Of a stretch of DNA of 64,000 nt, positions 25,082 through 35,788 are shown in pieces. The notes under the pieces were generated by a model, which worked only from the letters and a program-made list of their open reading frames with translations, had not been told where the DNA came from and did no database searches. Position 1 is the stretch's first letter, and the number at the start of each line of letters is the position of its first letter. Position numbers and translations under genes: made by a program. This DNA comes from Buchnera aphidicola (Cinara strobi) (GTDB lineage: Bacteria > Pseudomonadota > Gammaproteobacteria > Enterobacterales > Enterobacteriaceae), in assembly GCF_900560745.1 (NCBI RefSeq), contig NZ_LR025085.1, positions 1 to 64,000 of the forward strand, given 5' to 3'.

Positions 25082-28000
25082 TTAATCATTGTTTAATTCA
25101 ATATTTATTCCTAAAGAGCGTATTTCTTTAATTAATACATTAAATGATTCAGGCATCCCAGGTTCCATTTTTTGTTTCCCTCCAACAATATTTTTGTACA
25201 TTTTAGTTCTTCCTGTTACATCATCTGATTTTACAGTTAACATTTCTTGAAGAATATGAGATGCGCCGTAGGCTTCTAAAGCCCATACTTCCATTTCACC
25301 AAATCTTTGTCCCCCAAACTGAGCTTTTCCTCCTAATGGTTGCTGTGTAATTAAACTGTATGATCCAGTTGATCGGGCATGCATTTTATCGTCAACTAAA
25401 TGATTTAGTTTTAACATATACATGTATCCAACTGTTACGTTTCTTTCAAATTTTTCCCCTGTACGTCCATCAAATAGTGTAATTTGTCCAGAAGTTGAAA
25501 ATTTACTTATTTTTAGCAACAATTTTAATTCTTTTTCATTAATTCCATCAAATACTGGTGTAGCCATTGGCATACCATTTCTTAAATTTTTTGCTAAATT
25601 TAATATTTCTTGATCAGAAAAATTATCTAAATTAACTTTTTGATTTGAAGTGTTTCCGAGGTTGTAAACTTTTTTTAAGAATTTTCGAATTTTTATTATT
25701 TTTTTATGTTGATTTAACATATCATTAATTATATTTCCAATTCCTTTTGCTGCGAGTCCGAGATGCGTTTCTAAAATTTGACCTAAATTCATACGTGATG
25801 GTACGCCTAAGGGATTTAATACTATATCTATTGGTATCCCGTTTTCATCGTAAGGCATGTCTTCTACTGGATTAATTTTTGATACTACTCCTTTGTTTCC
25901 ATGTCGACCAGCCATTTTGTCTCCCGGCTGTATTTTTCTTTTTACAGCTAGGTAAACTTTTACAATTTTTAAAATTCCAGGAGCAAGTTCGTCTCCTTGT
26001 ACGATTTTTTTTTTTTGTTTTTGTATTTTTTTTTTAAATTTTATTTTTAATTTTTTATATTGTTTGTTTAATTGATGAATATCATTTTTTATATGGTCAG
26101 GTGTATGGATAGGAAGATTGTGATATTTTTTTATAGTATGATTGTTTATATTTGTATTTTTTATATTTAAAGATTTTAATATATTTTCTATTCTTGTAAT
26201 AATATTTAATTTAAATATTTTTAATTCTTCTTTTAGTTCTTTTTTTGATTTTTTGAGTAACATTTCTTCTATTTCTAATGTACGTTGATCTTTTTTTACA
26301 CCATCTCTAGTAAATATTTGTATGTCAATAACAGTCCCGTGTACACCATTAGGTACGCGCAGTGATGAATCTTTGACATCAGAAGCTTTTTCTCCAAAAA
26401 TAGCTCTTAATAGTTTTTCCTCAGGTGTTAATTGAGTTTCTCCCTTTGGGGTTACTTTTCCAACTAAAACATCTCCGCTAGATACATCAGCTCCAATATA
26501 TATAATTCCAGAAGAATCTAATTGTAATAAAGCTGCTTCTCCTATATTTGGTATATCAGCAGTTATTTCTTCTATTCCTAATTTTGTATCTCGACATATA
26601 CATGATAACTCTTGAATATGAATAGTTGTAAATCGATCTTCTTGTACAACTTTTTCTGAAATTAATATAGAGTCTTCAAAATTGTATCCATTCCAAGGCA
26701 TAAAAGCGACTCGCATGTTTTGCCCTAATGCTAACTCTCCTAAATCAGTAGCAGGACCGTCTGCTAAGATATCTCCTTTTTTTATTTTATCTTGAAGATT
26801 TACACATGGAATTTGATTTATACAAGTATTTTGATTGGATCTAATATATTTTTTTAAATAATATATATCAATTCCCGAATCGTTAGATGTAATATCTCTG
26901 CAACTTACATTAATTACTATTTTAGAAGCATCTATATATTGTACAACACCTTTTCTTTTAGCTGTAATTGTTACTCCTGAATCTATTGCTACAACTCGTT
27001 CCATTCCTGTTCCAACCAGGGGTTTTTCTGATTTGATAGTTGGAACTGCTTGTCTTTGCATATTTGCGCCCATTAGAGCTCGATTTGCATCGTTATGTTC
27101 TAAAAAGGGTATTAATGATGCTCCGACTGATACGATTTGTTGTGTAGACACATCCATGTAGTGTATTTGATTTTTGTTAAATAAACCGAATTCTCCTTTA
27201 TATCTACATGTAACAAAATTTTCATGAAATTGTCCATTTGGATTGATTTTTGAATTTGCTTGTGCAATAATGTAATTACCTTCTTCAATAGCAGATATGT
27301 ATTGAATATTGGTAGTTATTACTCCGTTTATTATTGTTCTGTATGGTGTTTCTAAAAAACCATATGGATTTGTTCGTGCATATATTGATAATGAATTAAT
27401 TAATCCTATATTAGGTCCTTCGGGGGTTTCAACTGGACAAACTCTCCCATAGTGTGTAGGATGTACATCTCTAACTTCAAATCCAGCTCTTTCTCTAGTT
27501 AAACCACCAATTCCTAATGCAGAAATTCTACGTTTGTGCGTGATTTCAGATAATGGATTGTTTTGATCCATAAATTGAGATAATTGACTAGATCCAAAAA
27601 ATTCTTTTATTGCTGATGAAATTGGTTTTGCATTAATAATATCTTGAGGCATTAGGGTATCTAAATCACTTGATGATAATCGTTCTCTTACAGCTCGTTC
27701 TACTCGAACTAAACCTACTCTAAATTGATTTTCTACCATTTCACCTACTGATCGTACACGACGATTTCCTAAATGATCAATATCATCTATTTCTCCTTTT
27801 CCATTTCGTATATAAATGAGTTTTTTTATTACATCGATAATATCTTTTTTATTTAGTGTCCCTGGACCTTGAATATTGCAGCGTTGTAATGATTTATTAA
27901 ATTTCATTCTTCCTACGGGAGAAAGATCATATCTTTCCTTTGAAAAAAAAAGATTATGAAATAAGTTTTCAGTAGATTCTTTAGTAGGGGGTTCCCCGGG

Positions 28001-29110
28001 TCTCATCATTCTATATATTTCAATTAATGCTGTGTATCTATCTTTAGTAGAATCGATTTTTAAGGTATCTGAAATATACGATCCGTTATCTAGATCATTG
28101 GTAAACAAGATAAATATTTTTTTATAACCAGATTTTTTTATTTTTTGAAAATCTTCTTTGGTTAGTTTAGTGTTTGCTTTTATTAAAATAGTCCCAGTAT
28201 TTGGATCAAGATAATTTTTGCTAATAATTTTTCCATAAAGATATTCTTCAGGTACTTTGATGGATACAATTTTATTTTTTTTGAGAATATTAACGTGTTC
28301 TTGAGTAACTCTTTTTCCTTTTTTTATATAAATTTTTTTATTTTTTATAATATTAAATGGTATAATTTCGCCTTTTAATCGTTTTGGAATTAGATCCATG
28401 GTAATTTTATCTTTTTTTATATGAAAAACATTATTTTTGAAAAATTTTTTAAGAATTTTTTCCGTAGTAAAATTTAAAGCATGTAGTAATACAGTTACTG
28501 GCATTTTTTTTCGACGATCAATTCGTATAAATAAATGATCTTTAGGATCAAATTCAAAATCTAACCAGGATCCCCTATAAGGTATAATTCGAGCATGATA
28601 TAATATTTTTCCAGATGAATGCGTTTTTCCTTTATCGCTATCAAAAAATACACCGGGGCTCCGATGTAATTGGGATACTACTACTCTCTCTGTTCCATTA
28701 ATAATAAAAGTTCCATTTTTTGTCATTAGTGGTAATTCTCCCATATACACTTCTTGTTCTTTTATATACTTTACAATATTATTTGAGTCTTTTTCATAAA
28801 CGACTAATTGAAGTTTTACTCTTAGAGGGACTGAATATGTTAACCCTCGCATTTGAGATTCCTGCATATCAAATATTTTTTTTCCTAGTTTATAAGATAC
28901 ATACTGTAATTCTGCGCATCCATTATAACTACGAATAGGAAAGACTGATTGAAATGCCGATTCTAATCCTTGATTATTCTGTGCATTTGAGTGAATAAAT
29001 TGTTTAAATGAATCTATTTGAATAGATAATAGATAAGGAATTTCTAGAATTTTTGGTTGTTTTCCAAAATTTTTTCGAATGCGTTTTTTTTCGGTATGAG
29101 AATAAACCAT
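25082..29110 (-). CDS. rpoB: RNA polymerase beta subunit
   Basis: Second catalytic subunit of RNA polymerase. The 1342-aa length equals E. coli. The rifampicin region ([22 protein letters not shown]) carries wild-type residues, and the C-terminal active-site part ([19 protein letters not shown] [15 protein letters not shown]) is conserved. A lysine-rich, low-complexity stretch falls near residue 1000 in the beta insert region. AAGGA precedes the ATG at 29110. Separated from rplL by 223 bp containing a processing-type hairpin. Confidence 0.98.
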   Translation of the reverse strand: MVYSHTEKKRIRKNFGKQPKILEIPYLLSIQIDSFKQFIHSNAQNNQGLESAFQSVFPIRSYNGCAELQYVSYKLGKKIFDMQESQMRGLTYSVPLRVKLQLVVYEKDSNNIVKYIKEQEVYMGELPLMTKNGTFIINGTERVVVSQLHRSPGVFFDSDKGKTHSSGKILYHARIIPYRGSWLDFEFDPKDHLFIRIDRRKKMPVTVLLHALNFTTEKILKKFFKNNVFHIKKDKITMDLIPKRLKGEIIPFNIIKNKKIYIKKGKRVTQEHVNILKKNKIVSIKVPEEYLYGKIISKNYLDPNTGTILIKANTKLTKEDFQKIKKSGYKKIFILFTNDLDNGSYISDTLKIDSTKDRYTALIEIYRMMRPGEPPTKESTENLFHNLFFSKERYDLSPVGRMKFNKSLQRCNIQGPGTLNKKDIIDVIKKLIYIRNGKGEIDDIDHLGNRRVRSVGEMVENQFRVGLVRVERAVRERLSSSDLDTLMPQDIINAKPISSAIKEFFGSSQLSQFMDQNNPLSEITHKRRISALGIGGLTRERAGFEVRDVHPTHYGRVCPVETPEGPNIGLINSLSIYARTNPYGFLETPYRTIINGVITTNIQYISAIEEGNYIIAQANSKINPNGQFHENFVTCRYKGEFGLFNKNQIHYMDVSTQQIVSVGASLIPFLEHNDANRALMGANMQRQAVPTIKSEKPLVGTGMERVVAIDSGVTITAKRKGVVQYIDASKIVINVSCRDITSNDSGIDIYYLKKYIRSNQNTCINQIPCVNLQDKIKKGDILADGPATDLGELALGQNMRVAFMPWNGYNFEDSILISEKVVQEDRFTTIHIQELSCICRDTKLGIEEITADIPNIGEAALLQLDSSGIIYIGADVSSGDVLVGKVTPKGETQLTPEEKLLRAIFGEKASDVKDSSLRVPNGVHGTVIDIQIFTRDGVKKDQRTLEIEEMLLKKSKKELKEELKIFKLNIITRIENILKSLNIKNTNINNHTIKKYHNLPIHTPDHIKNDIHQLNKQYKKLKIKFKKKIQKQKKKIVQGDELAPGILKIVKVYLAVKRKIQPGDKMAGRHGNKGVVSKINPVEDMPYDENGIPIDIVLNPLGVPSRMNLGQILETHLGLAAKGIGNIINDMLNQHKKIIKIRKFLKKVYNLGNTSNQKVNLDNFSDQEILNLAKNLRNGMPMATPVFDGINEKELKLLLKISKFSTSGQITLFDGRTGEKFERNVTVGYMYMLKLNHLVDDKMHARSTGSYSLITQQPLGGKAQFGGQRFGEMEVWALEAYGASHILQEMLTVKSDDVTGRTKMYKNIVGGKQKMEPGMPESFNVLIKEIRSLGINIELNND

Positions 29111-29262
29111 CTGGTTCCTTATTTTTAATATAAAAATTTTTTATTTTTAAATATATAAAAATATAAATTTTTGTTTTTTAATGAATTGTATTGTTTTATG
29201 AAATAATAATTCAATTTTCTTGTCAACTTTTTTAGTTTTTGAATAGTTTTTATTACAAGAAA

Positions 29263-29293
29263 CTAGTGACTTATAATAATAGTCAGCCACTAG
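29263..29293 (-). promoter_or_regulatory. Hairpin between rplL and rpoB
   Basis: The stem CTAGTG (29263-29268) and CACTAG (29288-29293) lies 40 bp after rplL. In E. coli this spacer holds an attenuator and an RNase III site that lower rpoBC expression relative to rplJL. The position fits such a role; the AT-rich flanks show no terminator-like U run. Confidence 0.4.
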
Positions 29294-29333
29294 AATTTTA
29301 TATATTTAGGTGAATTTATAATATTATATATTT

Positions 29334-29702
29334 TTATGTAATTTCTACTGTTGCTCCGGCATCTAAAAGAGTTTTTTGTAGATTTTCTGCGTTTTCTTTA
29401 GTTATATTTTCTTTTATTATTGTAGGTGCAGACTCTACTAGATCTTTAGATTCTTTTAACCCTAACCCTGTTGTACTGCGTATTATTTTTATAATAGATA
29501 TTTTATTTGGTCCAATTGTAGTAAGTTTTACATTAAATGATATTTTTTCTTCTTTAATTGGTTCTTCAGAGTTTTTTGTAGAATTAACTATTGCGTTAGA
29601 TGAGACATTAAATTTTTTTTCTATTTCGGAAATTAATTGCATAATTTCGTTTACAGACATTTCTGAAATAGAATTTAAAATTTTTTCTTGATTTATTGAC
29701 AT
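29334..29702 (-). CDS. rplL: 50S ribosomal protein L7/L12
   Basis: Acidic stalk protein that recruits translation factors. The 122-aa product has the N-terminal dimer helices, a hinge, and the C-terminal factor-binding domain with KIIRSTTGLGLKESKDLVESAP. The hinge is less alanine-rich than in E. coli (121 aa), as expected under AT bias. Follows rplJ by about 43 bp in the ribosomal stalk operon. Confidence 0.97.
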   Translation of the reverse strand: MSINQEKILNSISEMSVNEIMQLISEIEKKFNVSSNAIVNSTKNSEEPIKEEKISFNVKLTTIGPNKISIIKIIRSTTGLGLKESKDLVESAPTIIKENITKENAENLQKTLLDAGATVEIT

Positions 29703-29745
29703 AATTTTTTCCCAAAATATCTTAAATATAGATAAAATGAACTTT

Positions 29746-30249
29746 TTAATTAATACATTTTTGTTTTTTTTTAGTAATTTGGTGTAGTGTTCTTAGTAAT
29801 TTTCCTAAAGAAATTTCTTTTAATGTTATGGTTAGTTGGGTTATAGCTTCTTTGTATGTAGGTAGTTTAGATAATGTCAGTATAGATTTTAAATCTAGTA
29901 TTTTTTTTTCATAAACAGCATTTTTTATTTTAAATTGAGTGTTTTTTTTTTGAAATTTTATAAATAATCGACTGGCACTACCTGGATGTTTAATAGAAAA
30001 AGCTATTAAACTAGGTCCGTTTAACGTAGTATTGAGTTTAGAAAAATTTGTTTTTTGTAAAGATTTTTTTAATAATGTATTTTTTATAACAAAAATTTTT
30101 ACATGAGAGTGCAAGGCTTTTTTTCGCAGAGTATTAATAGTATTTACTGTTAACCTAGATGGGTCAGCCATAATAACAGATAATGATTTTTTTGCAATTT
30201 TATTTATTTTTTTAATTATATTTTTTTTTTGAGTATGATTTAATGCCAT
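29746..30249 (-). CDS. rplJ: 50S ribosomal protein L10
   Basis: Stalk base that carries the L7/L12 dimers. The N-terminal rRNA-binding domain (SVIMADPSRLTVNTINTLRK) and a C-terminal helix region for L7/L12 are present in 167 aa (E. coli 165). The 175-bp leader before it, between rplA and rplJ, is where E. coli has the L10 autoregulatory site; I could not confirm the fold here. Confidence 0.96.
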   Translation of the reverse strand: MALNHTQKKNIIKKINKIAKKSLSVIMADPSRLTVNTINTLRKKALHSHVKIFVIKNTLLKKSLQKTNFSKLNTTLNGPSLIAFSIKHPGSASRLFIKFQKKNTQFKIKNAVYEKKILDLKSILTLSKLPTYKEAITQLTITLKEISLGKLLRTLHQITKKKQKCIN

Positions 30250-30424
30250 TTTTTTATCCTATGAACGATAATGTTTATAAATAATTATTAATAAATTTAT
30301 GTTATAAATTTTCAGGATATAAGGCGTTTAAATTTTTTATGAAATATTCATATAGAGGATATCAATATTTTTAAAAAATATTTAGTATAAAAGACTTAAG
30401 TTATACAATTATGACAAAATTTTT

Positions 30425-31114
30425 TTAAAGGGATAGGTGATCAATTATTATTCCTGGCCCCATGGTTGTAGATAAACTGATTTTTTTGAAAAATATTCCT
30501 TTTAATTGTGCAGGTTTAGATTTTTTTATGGATTGATATAGTTCTATAAAATTTTTATATAATTGTTTATCAGAAAAATTTATTTTTCCAAAACTACTGT
30601 GTATAATTCCATTTTTATCATTTTTATAATTTATTTTTCCATTCCTATAATCGGCTATAGCTCTTTGGATATCGGTAGTAACTGTTCCTAATTTTGGGTT
30701 AGGCATAATTCCTTTAGGTCCTAAAATAGGCCCTAATTTTCTAACAGTTTCCATTGATTCAGGAGATGCAATAATGACATCAAATATCATTTTTTTTTTC
30801 TTAATTATATCAGCTAAATCTTCCATTCCAACAAAATCAGCACCAGAAGATTGAGCTATTATTATATTTTTTCCAGTTGTAAAGACTCCTATTTTTATTT
30901 TTTTTCCAGTTCCATAAGGTAAAATTGTAGATCCACGAATATTTTGTTCGGATTTTTTAGAATTGATATTTAAGTTAAAATTTGCATCTATGCTTTCTAT
31001 AAAATTTGCAGGTTTGTTTTTTTTTAGGATTTTTATTGCTTCATAAAAAGAATAAATTTTTTTTTTTTTTTTATGAATTAGATTAATTATCATTTTTTTG
31101 GATTTTTTTTTCAC
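30425..31114 (-). CDS. rplA: 50S ribosomal protein L1
   Basis: Stalk-side protein of the large subunit and, in E. coli, the translational repressor of the rplK-rplA mRNA. The 229-aa protein has RGSTILPYGTGKKIKIGVF and the central signature LGPILGPKGIMPNPKLGTV. The start is a GTG at 31114, which aligns with the E. coli N-terminus. It lies two bases after the rplK stop, inside the string TAAATGTGA, where an out-of-frame ATG is followed directly by TGA. Confidence 0.96.
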   Translation of the reverse strand: MKKKSKKMIINLIHKKKKKIYSFYEAIKILKKNKPANFIESIDANFNLNINSKKSEQNIRGSTILPYGTGKKIKIGVFTTGKNIIIAQSSGADFVGMEDLADIIKKKKMIFDVIIASPESMETVRKLGPILGPKGIMPNPKLGTVTTDIQRAIADYRNGKINYKNDKNGIIHSSFGKINFSDKQLYKNFIELYQSIKKSKPAQLKGIFFKKISLSTTMGPGIIIDHLSL

Positions 31115-31116
31115 AT

Positions 31117-31548
31117 TTACTCCGTTATTACAGTAATTCCCATAGAACGAGCAGTTCCTTCGATTGTTTTTGCAATTTTTTTTAAGTTAGATCCAGTCAT
31201 ATCTGTCATTTTTTTTTGAGCGATATCATATATTTGATTTTTTGTAATTTTTCCAACAACTTCATGTTTTGGTTTTTGAGACCCTTTTTTAATTCCAAGG
31301 AATTTTTTAATTAATGCAGAAGCAGGTGGAGTTTTAATAATAAAGGTAAATGTTTTATCGAAATATACTGTTATAATAACTGGTGTTGGTATTCCTTTTT
31401 CTAAGTGAGCAGTTTGTGAATTAAAGTTTTTACAAAATTCCATAATATTAACGCCTTTTTGTCCTAATGCAGGACCTACTGGAGGACTGGGATTTGCCAT
31501 TCCTGATAGTACTTGTAGTTTTATATAAGAGTTAATTTTTTTATTCAT
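31117..31548 (-). CDS. rplK: 50S ribosomal protein L11
   Basis: Component of the GTPase-associated centre, needed for stringent-response sensing in E. coli. The 143-aa protein carries the signature [20 protein letters not shown] and [15 protein letters not shown]. coli L11 is 142 aa. ATG at 31548; next to rplA with no spacer beyond two bases, indicating translational coupling. Confidence 0.97.
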   Translation of the reverse strand: MNKKINSYIKLQVLSGMANPSPPVGPALGQKGVNIMEFCKNFNSQTAHLEKGIPTPVIITVYFDKTFTFIIKTPPASALIKKFLGIKKGSQKPKHEVVGKITKNQIYDIAQKKMTDMTGSNLKKIAKTIEGTARSMGITVITE

Positions 31549-31620
31549 ATTATTCCTAGAATATTTTTAATATATAATATTTCTATAAAAGAGTGGATGA
31601 TATAAATTACTTTATTTGAT

Positions 31621-32163
31621 TTAGCATTTTTCTACTTGTCTAAAATCTAATTCGACTGGTGTAGAGCGTCCAAATATTGACACTGATACTTTTAATCTAT
31701 TTTTTTCATAATCAATAGTTTCAACAATACCATTAAAATCTGAAAATGGTCCATCGTTAACTCGAATGTTTTCTCCTGGCTCAAACATTTTTTTAGGTCT
31801 TGGTTTATTTCCTATTTTTTTTAGTTTTTCAAGAATAATATTGATTTCACTATCATTCATTGGTGTAGGTTTTTCTGAAGTACTTCCAATAAACCCTAAT
31901 ACTTTAGGTAAATTTTTAATTAAGTGCCAACTATCATTATTCATAATCATGTTTATTAGAATATATCCAGGAAAAAATTTATAATCACTTTTTTTTCTTT
32001 TTCCTTTTCGGATTTCAATTACTTCTTCTGAAGGTACTATTACAGTTCCAAAGATATCTTTCATTTTTTTTATTTTTTCATGATTTCTTATTGATTGAGC
32101 TACTCTATTCTCAAATCCTGAAAACGCTTGCAGGACGTACCATTGTTTTTTATTTACACACAA
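31621..32163 (-). CDS. nusG: Transcription elongation/antitermination factor NusG
   Basis: Binds RNA polymerase and couples it to ribosomes or Rho. It has the NGN domain ([26 protein letters not shown]) and the C-terminal KOW domain ([19 protein letters not shown]), 180 aa against 181. The only usable start before the conserved WYVLQ is a TTG at 32163, because an in-frame TAA lies two codons upstream; a GAGG site about 10 bases ahead falls in the end of secE. TTG lies three bases past the secE stop. Confidence 0.95.
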   Translation of the reverse strand: MCVNKKQWYVLQAFSGFENRVAQSIRNHEKIKKMKDIFGTVIVPSEEVIEIRKGKRKKSDYKFFPGYILINMIMNNDSWHLIKNLPKVLGFIGSTSEKPTPMNDSEINIILEKLKKIGNKPRPKKMFEPGENIRVNDGPFSDFNGIVETIDYEKNRLKVSVSIFGRSTPVELDFRQVEKC

Positions 32164-32166
32164 TTT

Positions 32167-32553
32167 TTATAACCTCGGAGAAAGTACCCAGGATATTATA
32201 CTCAATATTAAGTTATCTAATATCCATAAGAATGCAGATGTTAATATGATTAGTAATAATACAATTCCAGTAATTTTTAAAGTTTCATGATAATTAGGCC
32301 AAACTATTTTAGACAATTCTAATTTAATATTTTTAATAAATATTAATATTTTTTTTTCTATTTTTGTTTGAAAAAATATATTGAGTAATAAGATACTAAA
32401 TATATTTAAAAGTATTATTTTTAATACCGTGATATTTTTATTAAAAAAAAAATAATAAATAGATGTTATTGATGCAGCTATAGTAATTATGCAAAACCAT
32501 TTGATTTTTTCTCTTTGGTTTTTATATATTTGATATAATTTATGAATGTGCAT
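32167..32553 (-). CDS. secE: Preprotein translocase subunit SecE
   Basis: Essential subunit of the SecYEG channel. The 128-aa protein has three hydrophobic segments: two N-terminal ones as in the E. coli form, and the conserved C-terminal one preceded by LSKIVWPNYHETLKIT, the family signature. Upstream come four tRNA genes; the tufB gene found here in E. coli is absent. Confidence 0.94.
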   Translation of the reverse strand: MHIHKLYQIYKNQREKIKWFCIITIAASITSIYYFFFNKNITVLKIILLNIFSILLLNIFFQTKIEKKILIFIKNIKLELSKIVWPNYHETLKITGIVLLLIILTSAFLWILDNLILSIISWVLSPRL

Positions 32554-32779
32554 AATTTTTCTCTACTTAAAAATAGATAGACTATATTTTTTTAATTTTT
32601 TAAAATGAATTTTTTGATAGAGATGGAATTTTTATATTAAAATAAAGAATAATTTTTGGAATGTTATATTTTCTAATTTTGAGATATACTTTTATTTTTA
32701 GATCAAGAAAAATATATTTAAAAATTTTTTATTAAAAAATAAATTCATATTTTCAATTTTTTTGAATAAATATTTTTTT

Positions 32780-32853
32780 TGCTGATACCTAGATTTGAAC
32801 TAGGGACCTCATCCATACCAAGGATGTGCTCTACCAAACTAAGCTATATCAGC
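32780..32853 (-). tRNA. thrT: tRNA-Thr (GGU)
   Basis: Cloverleaf with acceptor GCTGATA/TATCAGC, anticodon loop TTGGTAT giving GGU, normal D and T arms, discriminator A. No encoded CCA. Last of the four-tRNA cluster, in the E. coli thrU-tyrU-glyT-thrT order. Confidence 0.95.
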
Positions 32854-32867
32854 AGTATTTTTATTTT

Positions 32868-32939
<72 letters not shown>

Positions 32940-32943
32940 TTTT

Positions 32944-33025
32944 TGGTGGGGGAAGGATTCGAACCTTCGAAGTCGATGACGTCAGATTTACAGTCTGCCC
33001 CCTTTAACCGCTCGGGAACCCCACC
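32944..33025 (-). tRNA. tyrU: tRNA-Tyr (GUA)
   Basis: 82-nt type II tRNA with long variable arm, anticodon GUA, acceptor GGTGGGG/CCCCACC perfectly paired, discriminator A. It lies four bases from tRNA-Gly. No encoded CCA. Confidence 0.95.
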
Positions 33026-33037
33026 TTTTATATTTTT

Positions 33038-33110
<73 letters not shown>

Positions 33111-33865
33111 TAAAATTAATTTTTATAAATTTTAATAATAAAAGTCTTAATTGATAAAATTAATTTATTTCGTATTTCTTTGTCATTTAAATGACAGAAT
33201 TATATTTAATTATATATATTAATAATAACGAAAGTCAACTTTTTTTTATAAAAATAAATTTTATTTTTTTATTATAACATATTTTAATATGTCAATATAT
33301 TAATTAATAGATTTATTTTTAATGAAGAATATTTTTACATAGATTTTAAATTATTAAATTTATAATTTTTATCTAATTAAATCAAGATTTAAATATTTTT
33401 CAGTTTTATAAAATAAATATTCATTTTATTTCATAGTGTTTTAATTTTTTAATAAATGTTATACTAATTTAAAAAAAATTTTTAAGAAAATTTAATATAT
33501 TTCATGCAATATTTATATATTCATTTTTTCATTAATTGTTTATATATTATGATGTGTATTCAGATACAATTTTTATTGTACTGAACTGAAAATAGATTAT
33601 CTAATAGTGGTTTTTTTAAAATGATTTTTTATAGCAATTAATATTTTTTGAATATCTGTATTGTTAAATTGGTAATAAAACGAAAAATATTACTTAAGTT
33701 TATATTTTTTTGATAAATATTAAAATATTTTTTAATTATAAATTTTATTAAATAAAATGTATATTTGTGTTGCAAGTTTTTAATATATCAAATATTTTCA
33801 TGTATTTTCAAAATTTTTACGATTCTAGTTTTTGTGAATAAATGATATTAAGGATAGATATAAGG
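33111..33865. other. Gene-free region between the tRNA cluster and metF
   Basis: About 750 bp of very AT-rich sequence with no recognisable gene or long frame. It contains the tRNA operon promoter near its left end and a perfect 16-bp palindrome, TGTCATTTAAATGACA, at 33181-33196. Relatives may carry a cell-wall gene here (murB in my recollection), but I could read no remnant of one. Confidence 0.45.
33209..33238 (-). promoter_or_regulatory. Sigma-70 promoter of the tRNA-Thr/Tyr/Gly/Thr-secE operon
   Basis: On the minus strand, TTGACT (33238-33233) and TATAAT (33214-33209) are separated by 18 bp. The start point would fall about 90 bp before tRNA-Thr(UGU), just ahead of the palindrome at 33181-33196. 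Confidence 0.6.
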
Positions 33866-34741
33866 ATGATTATTAAAAATTTTAATCAGAAATATAATCA
33901 TAAATCATATAATTTAAAAAATAAAATTAAAATTTCTTTTGAGGTTTTTCCTCCAAGTAATTCTTTTTTAGAAGATTCATTGTTAAATTCAGTAAGAATA
34001 TTAAATCAATGTCGCCCAGATTTCTTTTCAGTAACAAGTAGTACTCGAGTAGATAGTCGTAATAAAACTTTTTTAATTATTCAAAAAATACGAGTATTGA
34101 CAAATGCTATTGTATTTGCTCATTTTACTTCTGCTGGATTGACTACTTATGAAATTAATGATTTAGCATCTCAATACTGGAATAATGGTATTAAAAATAT
34201 TATTGCATTACGCGGTGATTTACCTGATCAATGTTCTCAAAAAGTTATTTATGCTTCAGATTTAATAAAATTATTAAATTTAATAAATAATTTTGAGATA
34301 TGGGTAGCAGCATATCCCGAAATACATCCTGAGTCACGTAATTTACAAGAAGACTTGATTAATTTAAAAAAAAAATCTGATTTAGGTGTTAAAAACGCAA
34401 TTACGCAATTTTTTTTTAGTGTTGAAAAATTTATTAAATTTCGTGAAAAATGTCTAAACTTTGGATTAGATATAAATTTAATTCCTGGAATATTACCGAT
34501 ACTTAATATGGAGCAATTAAAGAAATTTTCCAATATGACACGTGTTGATGTTCCTAAGTGGATTTTTAGCTCTTTTGAGAAATTTTCGAATAATGAAAAA
34601 CAACGAATTAATTTAAGTGTAAATATTGCTGTAAATTTAATTATGCGCTTGTACCATGAAGGTATAAGACATTTTCATTTATATACATTAAATCAATCTT
34701 ATTTAAGTCTTCAGATTTGTCAAAAGTTAGGGTTAATTTAA
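33866..34741 (+). CDS. metF: 5,10-methylenetetrahydrofolate reductase MetF
   Basis: FAD enzyme making 5-methyltetrahydrofolate for MetE. Conserved: the catalytic glutamate in SFEVFPP, RGDLPDQ, VAAYPEIHPE, AITQFFF and IPGILPI. The loop after the first strand, SVTYGA in E. coli, is SVTSST here, an unusual change near the flavin. From the ATG at 33866 it is 291 aa (E. coli 296); this start has AAGGA 12 bases upstream and the expected distance to SFEVF. The ATG at 33842 would add eight residues and lacks a ribosome site. Confidence 0.93.
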   Translation: MIIKNFNQKYNHKSYNLKNKIKISFEVFPPSNSFLEDSLLNSVRILNQCRPDFFSVTSSTRVDSRNKTFLIIQKIRVLTNAIVFAHFTSAGLTTYEINDLASQYWNNGIKNIIALRGDLPDQCSQKVIYASDLIKLLNLINNFEIWVAAYPEIHPESRNLQEDLINLKKKSDLGVKNAITQFFFSVEKFIKFREKCLNFGLDINLIPGILPILNMEQLKKFSNMTRVDVPKWIFSSFEKFSNNEKQRINLSVNIAVNLIMRLYHEGIRHFHLYTLNQSYLSLQICQKLGLI

Positions 34742-34968
34742 TAAAAATAAATTTTATATTATTAGTAATGAATTGAAATAATTTTTAAAAATATATATGA
34801 TTTGGATGAATTTTTTTTATAAAGTGTATTTTTATAATTAAAGATGTTAATAATTTTACTAAATAATAAATTTTATAATTGATATAAATTTATATTTTAG
34901 GTATTTTTAAAATATGAATAATAATTTTCTTATGTTATTGCAAGTATTAAAAATATAAGGTTTTAATA

Positions 34969-35763
34969 ATGGAAAGCCCTTTACTTGTGAAGTTAGGTGG
35001 GATTTTATTAAATAATCATAATTCTATTGAACGATTATTTACAGAATTATATCGTTATAAATCTTTAAATAAAAGAGATATCATAATAGTTAATGGAGCA
35101 ACATCTTCTTTTGGATTTTTCCCTCAAAATTTTAATCAGTCTACTATTAATAGTGGATCCTGTTTACTAAATAAATTAAAAGATAAAAAATTTTTATATT
35201 CAATATTACCAAGTATTTCTAATATCCGCTTATTAGCGTGGGCAAAAAAGCATAATATTTTAGGACAATCAGTTTTTTTACCAGATTTTTTTAGTCAATT
35301 AGTTGGTCAAGCTGATATTTTTTTAAATATTGAATATTTTTTAAAAAAAATTATTAACAGAATGTCACCATATTTAAATTTGATTAAAGATTTATTAAAA
35401 AATAATACTATTCCATTTATTTGTTCTATGGGTTTAGATTCTAAAGGTAATATTTTTAATATTAATTCGGATATAGTAGTTATGATTTTAACAATTATAC
35501 TTAAAGGGAACTTAATTTTATTGACAGATGTTAGTTCTATTCTAAATAGCAAAGGAGAGCGAATTAAAAAAATTTCTAGTCATAGTGCATATAATTTAAT
35601 TGATTCCGGATTCATTACTAATGGAATGATAATAAAGGTACAATCTGCTTTAGTTGTATCAAAGTATTTAAAAAAATCAGTTGAAATAGCTAGCTGGCAT
35701 TATGAAAATGATTTTATTAATCTACTTCAAGGAAAATCTATTGGTACTAGAATTATAGAATAA
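34969..35763 (+). CDS. argB: Acetylglutamate kinase ArgB, substrate site degraded
   Basis: By homology, N-acetylglutamate kinase of the arginine pathway (E. coli 258 aa, here 264). Conserved: K8 in LVKLGG, LLAWAKKH, the NxNxD-like NINSD, LLTDVSSIL, and NGMIIK. Lost: HGGG at 42-45 reads NGAT, and the GLR.T segment with the acetylglutamate-binding arginine (E. coli R66) is missing. The nucleotide half thus looks better kept than the substrate half. ATAAGG precedes the ATG. argG follows by 25 bp. argC and argE, which I recall upstream in other Buchnera, are absent (only 227 bp to metF). It may be an early pseudogene. Confidence 0.85.
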   Translation: MESPLLVKLGGILLNNHNSIERLFTELYRYKSLNKRDIIIVNGATSSFGFFPQNFNQSTINSGSCLLNKLKDKKFLYSILPSISNIRLLAWAKKHNILGQSVFLPDFFSQLVGQADIFLNIEYFLKKIINRMSPYLNLIKDLLKNNTIPFICSMGLDSKGNIFNINSDIVVMILTIILKGNLILLTDVSSILNSKGERIKKISSHSAYNLIDSGFITNGMIIKVQSALVVSKYLKKSVEIASWHYENDFINLLQGKSIGTRIIE

Positions 35764-35788
35764 AATATAATAGGTTTATATAAAATTT

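Noticed and set aside
30250..30424. L10 leader autoregulatory RNA before rplJ
   Set aside because: The position is right, but I could not identify the conserved fold by eye in this AT-rich leader.
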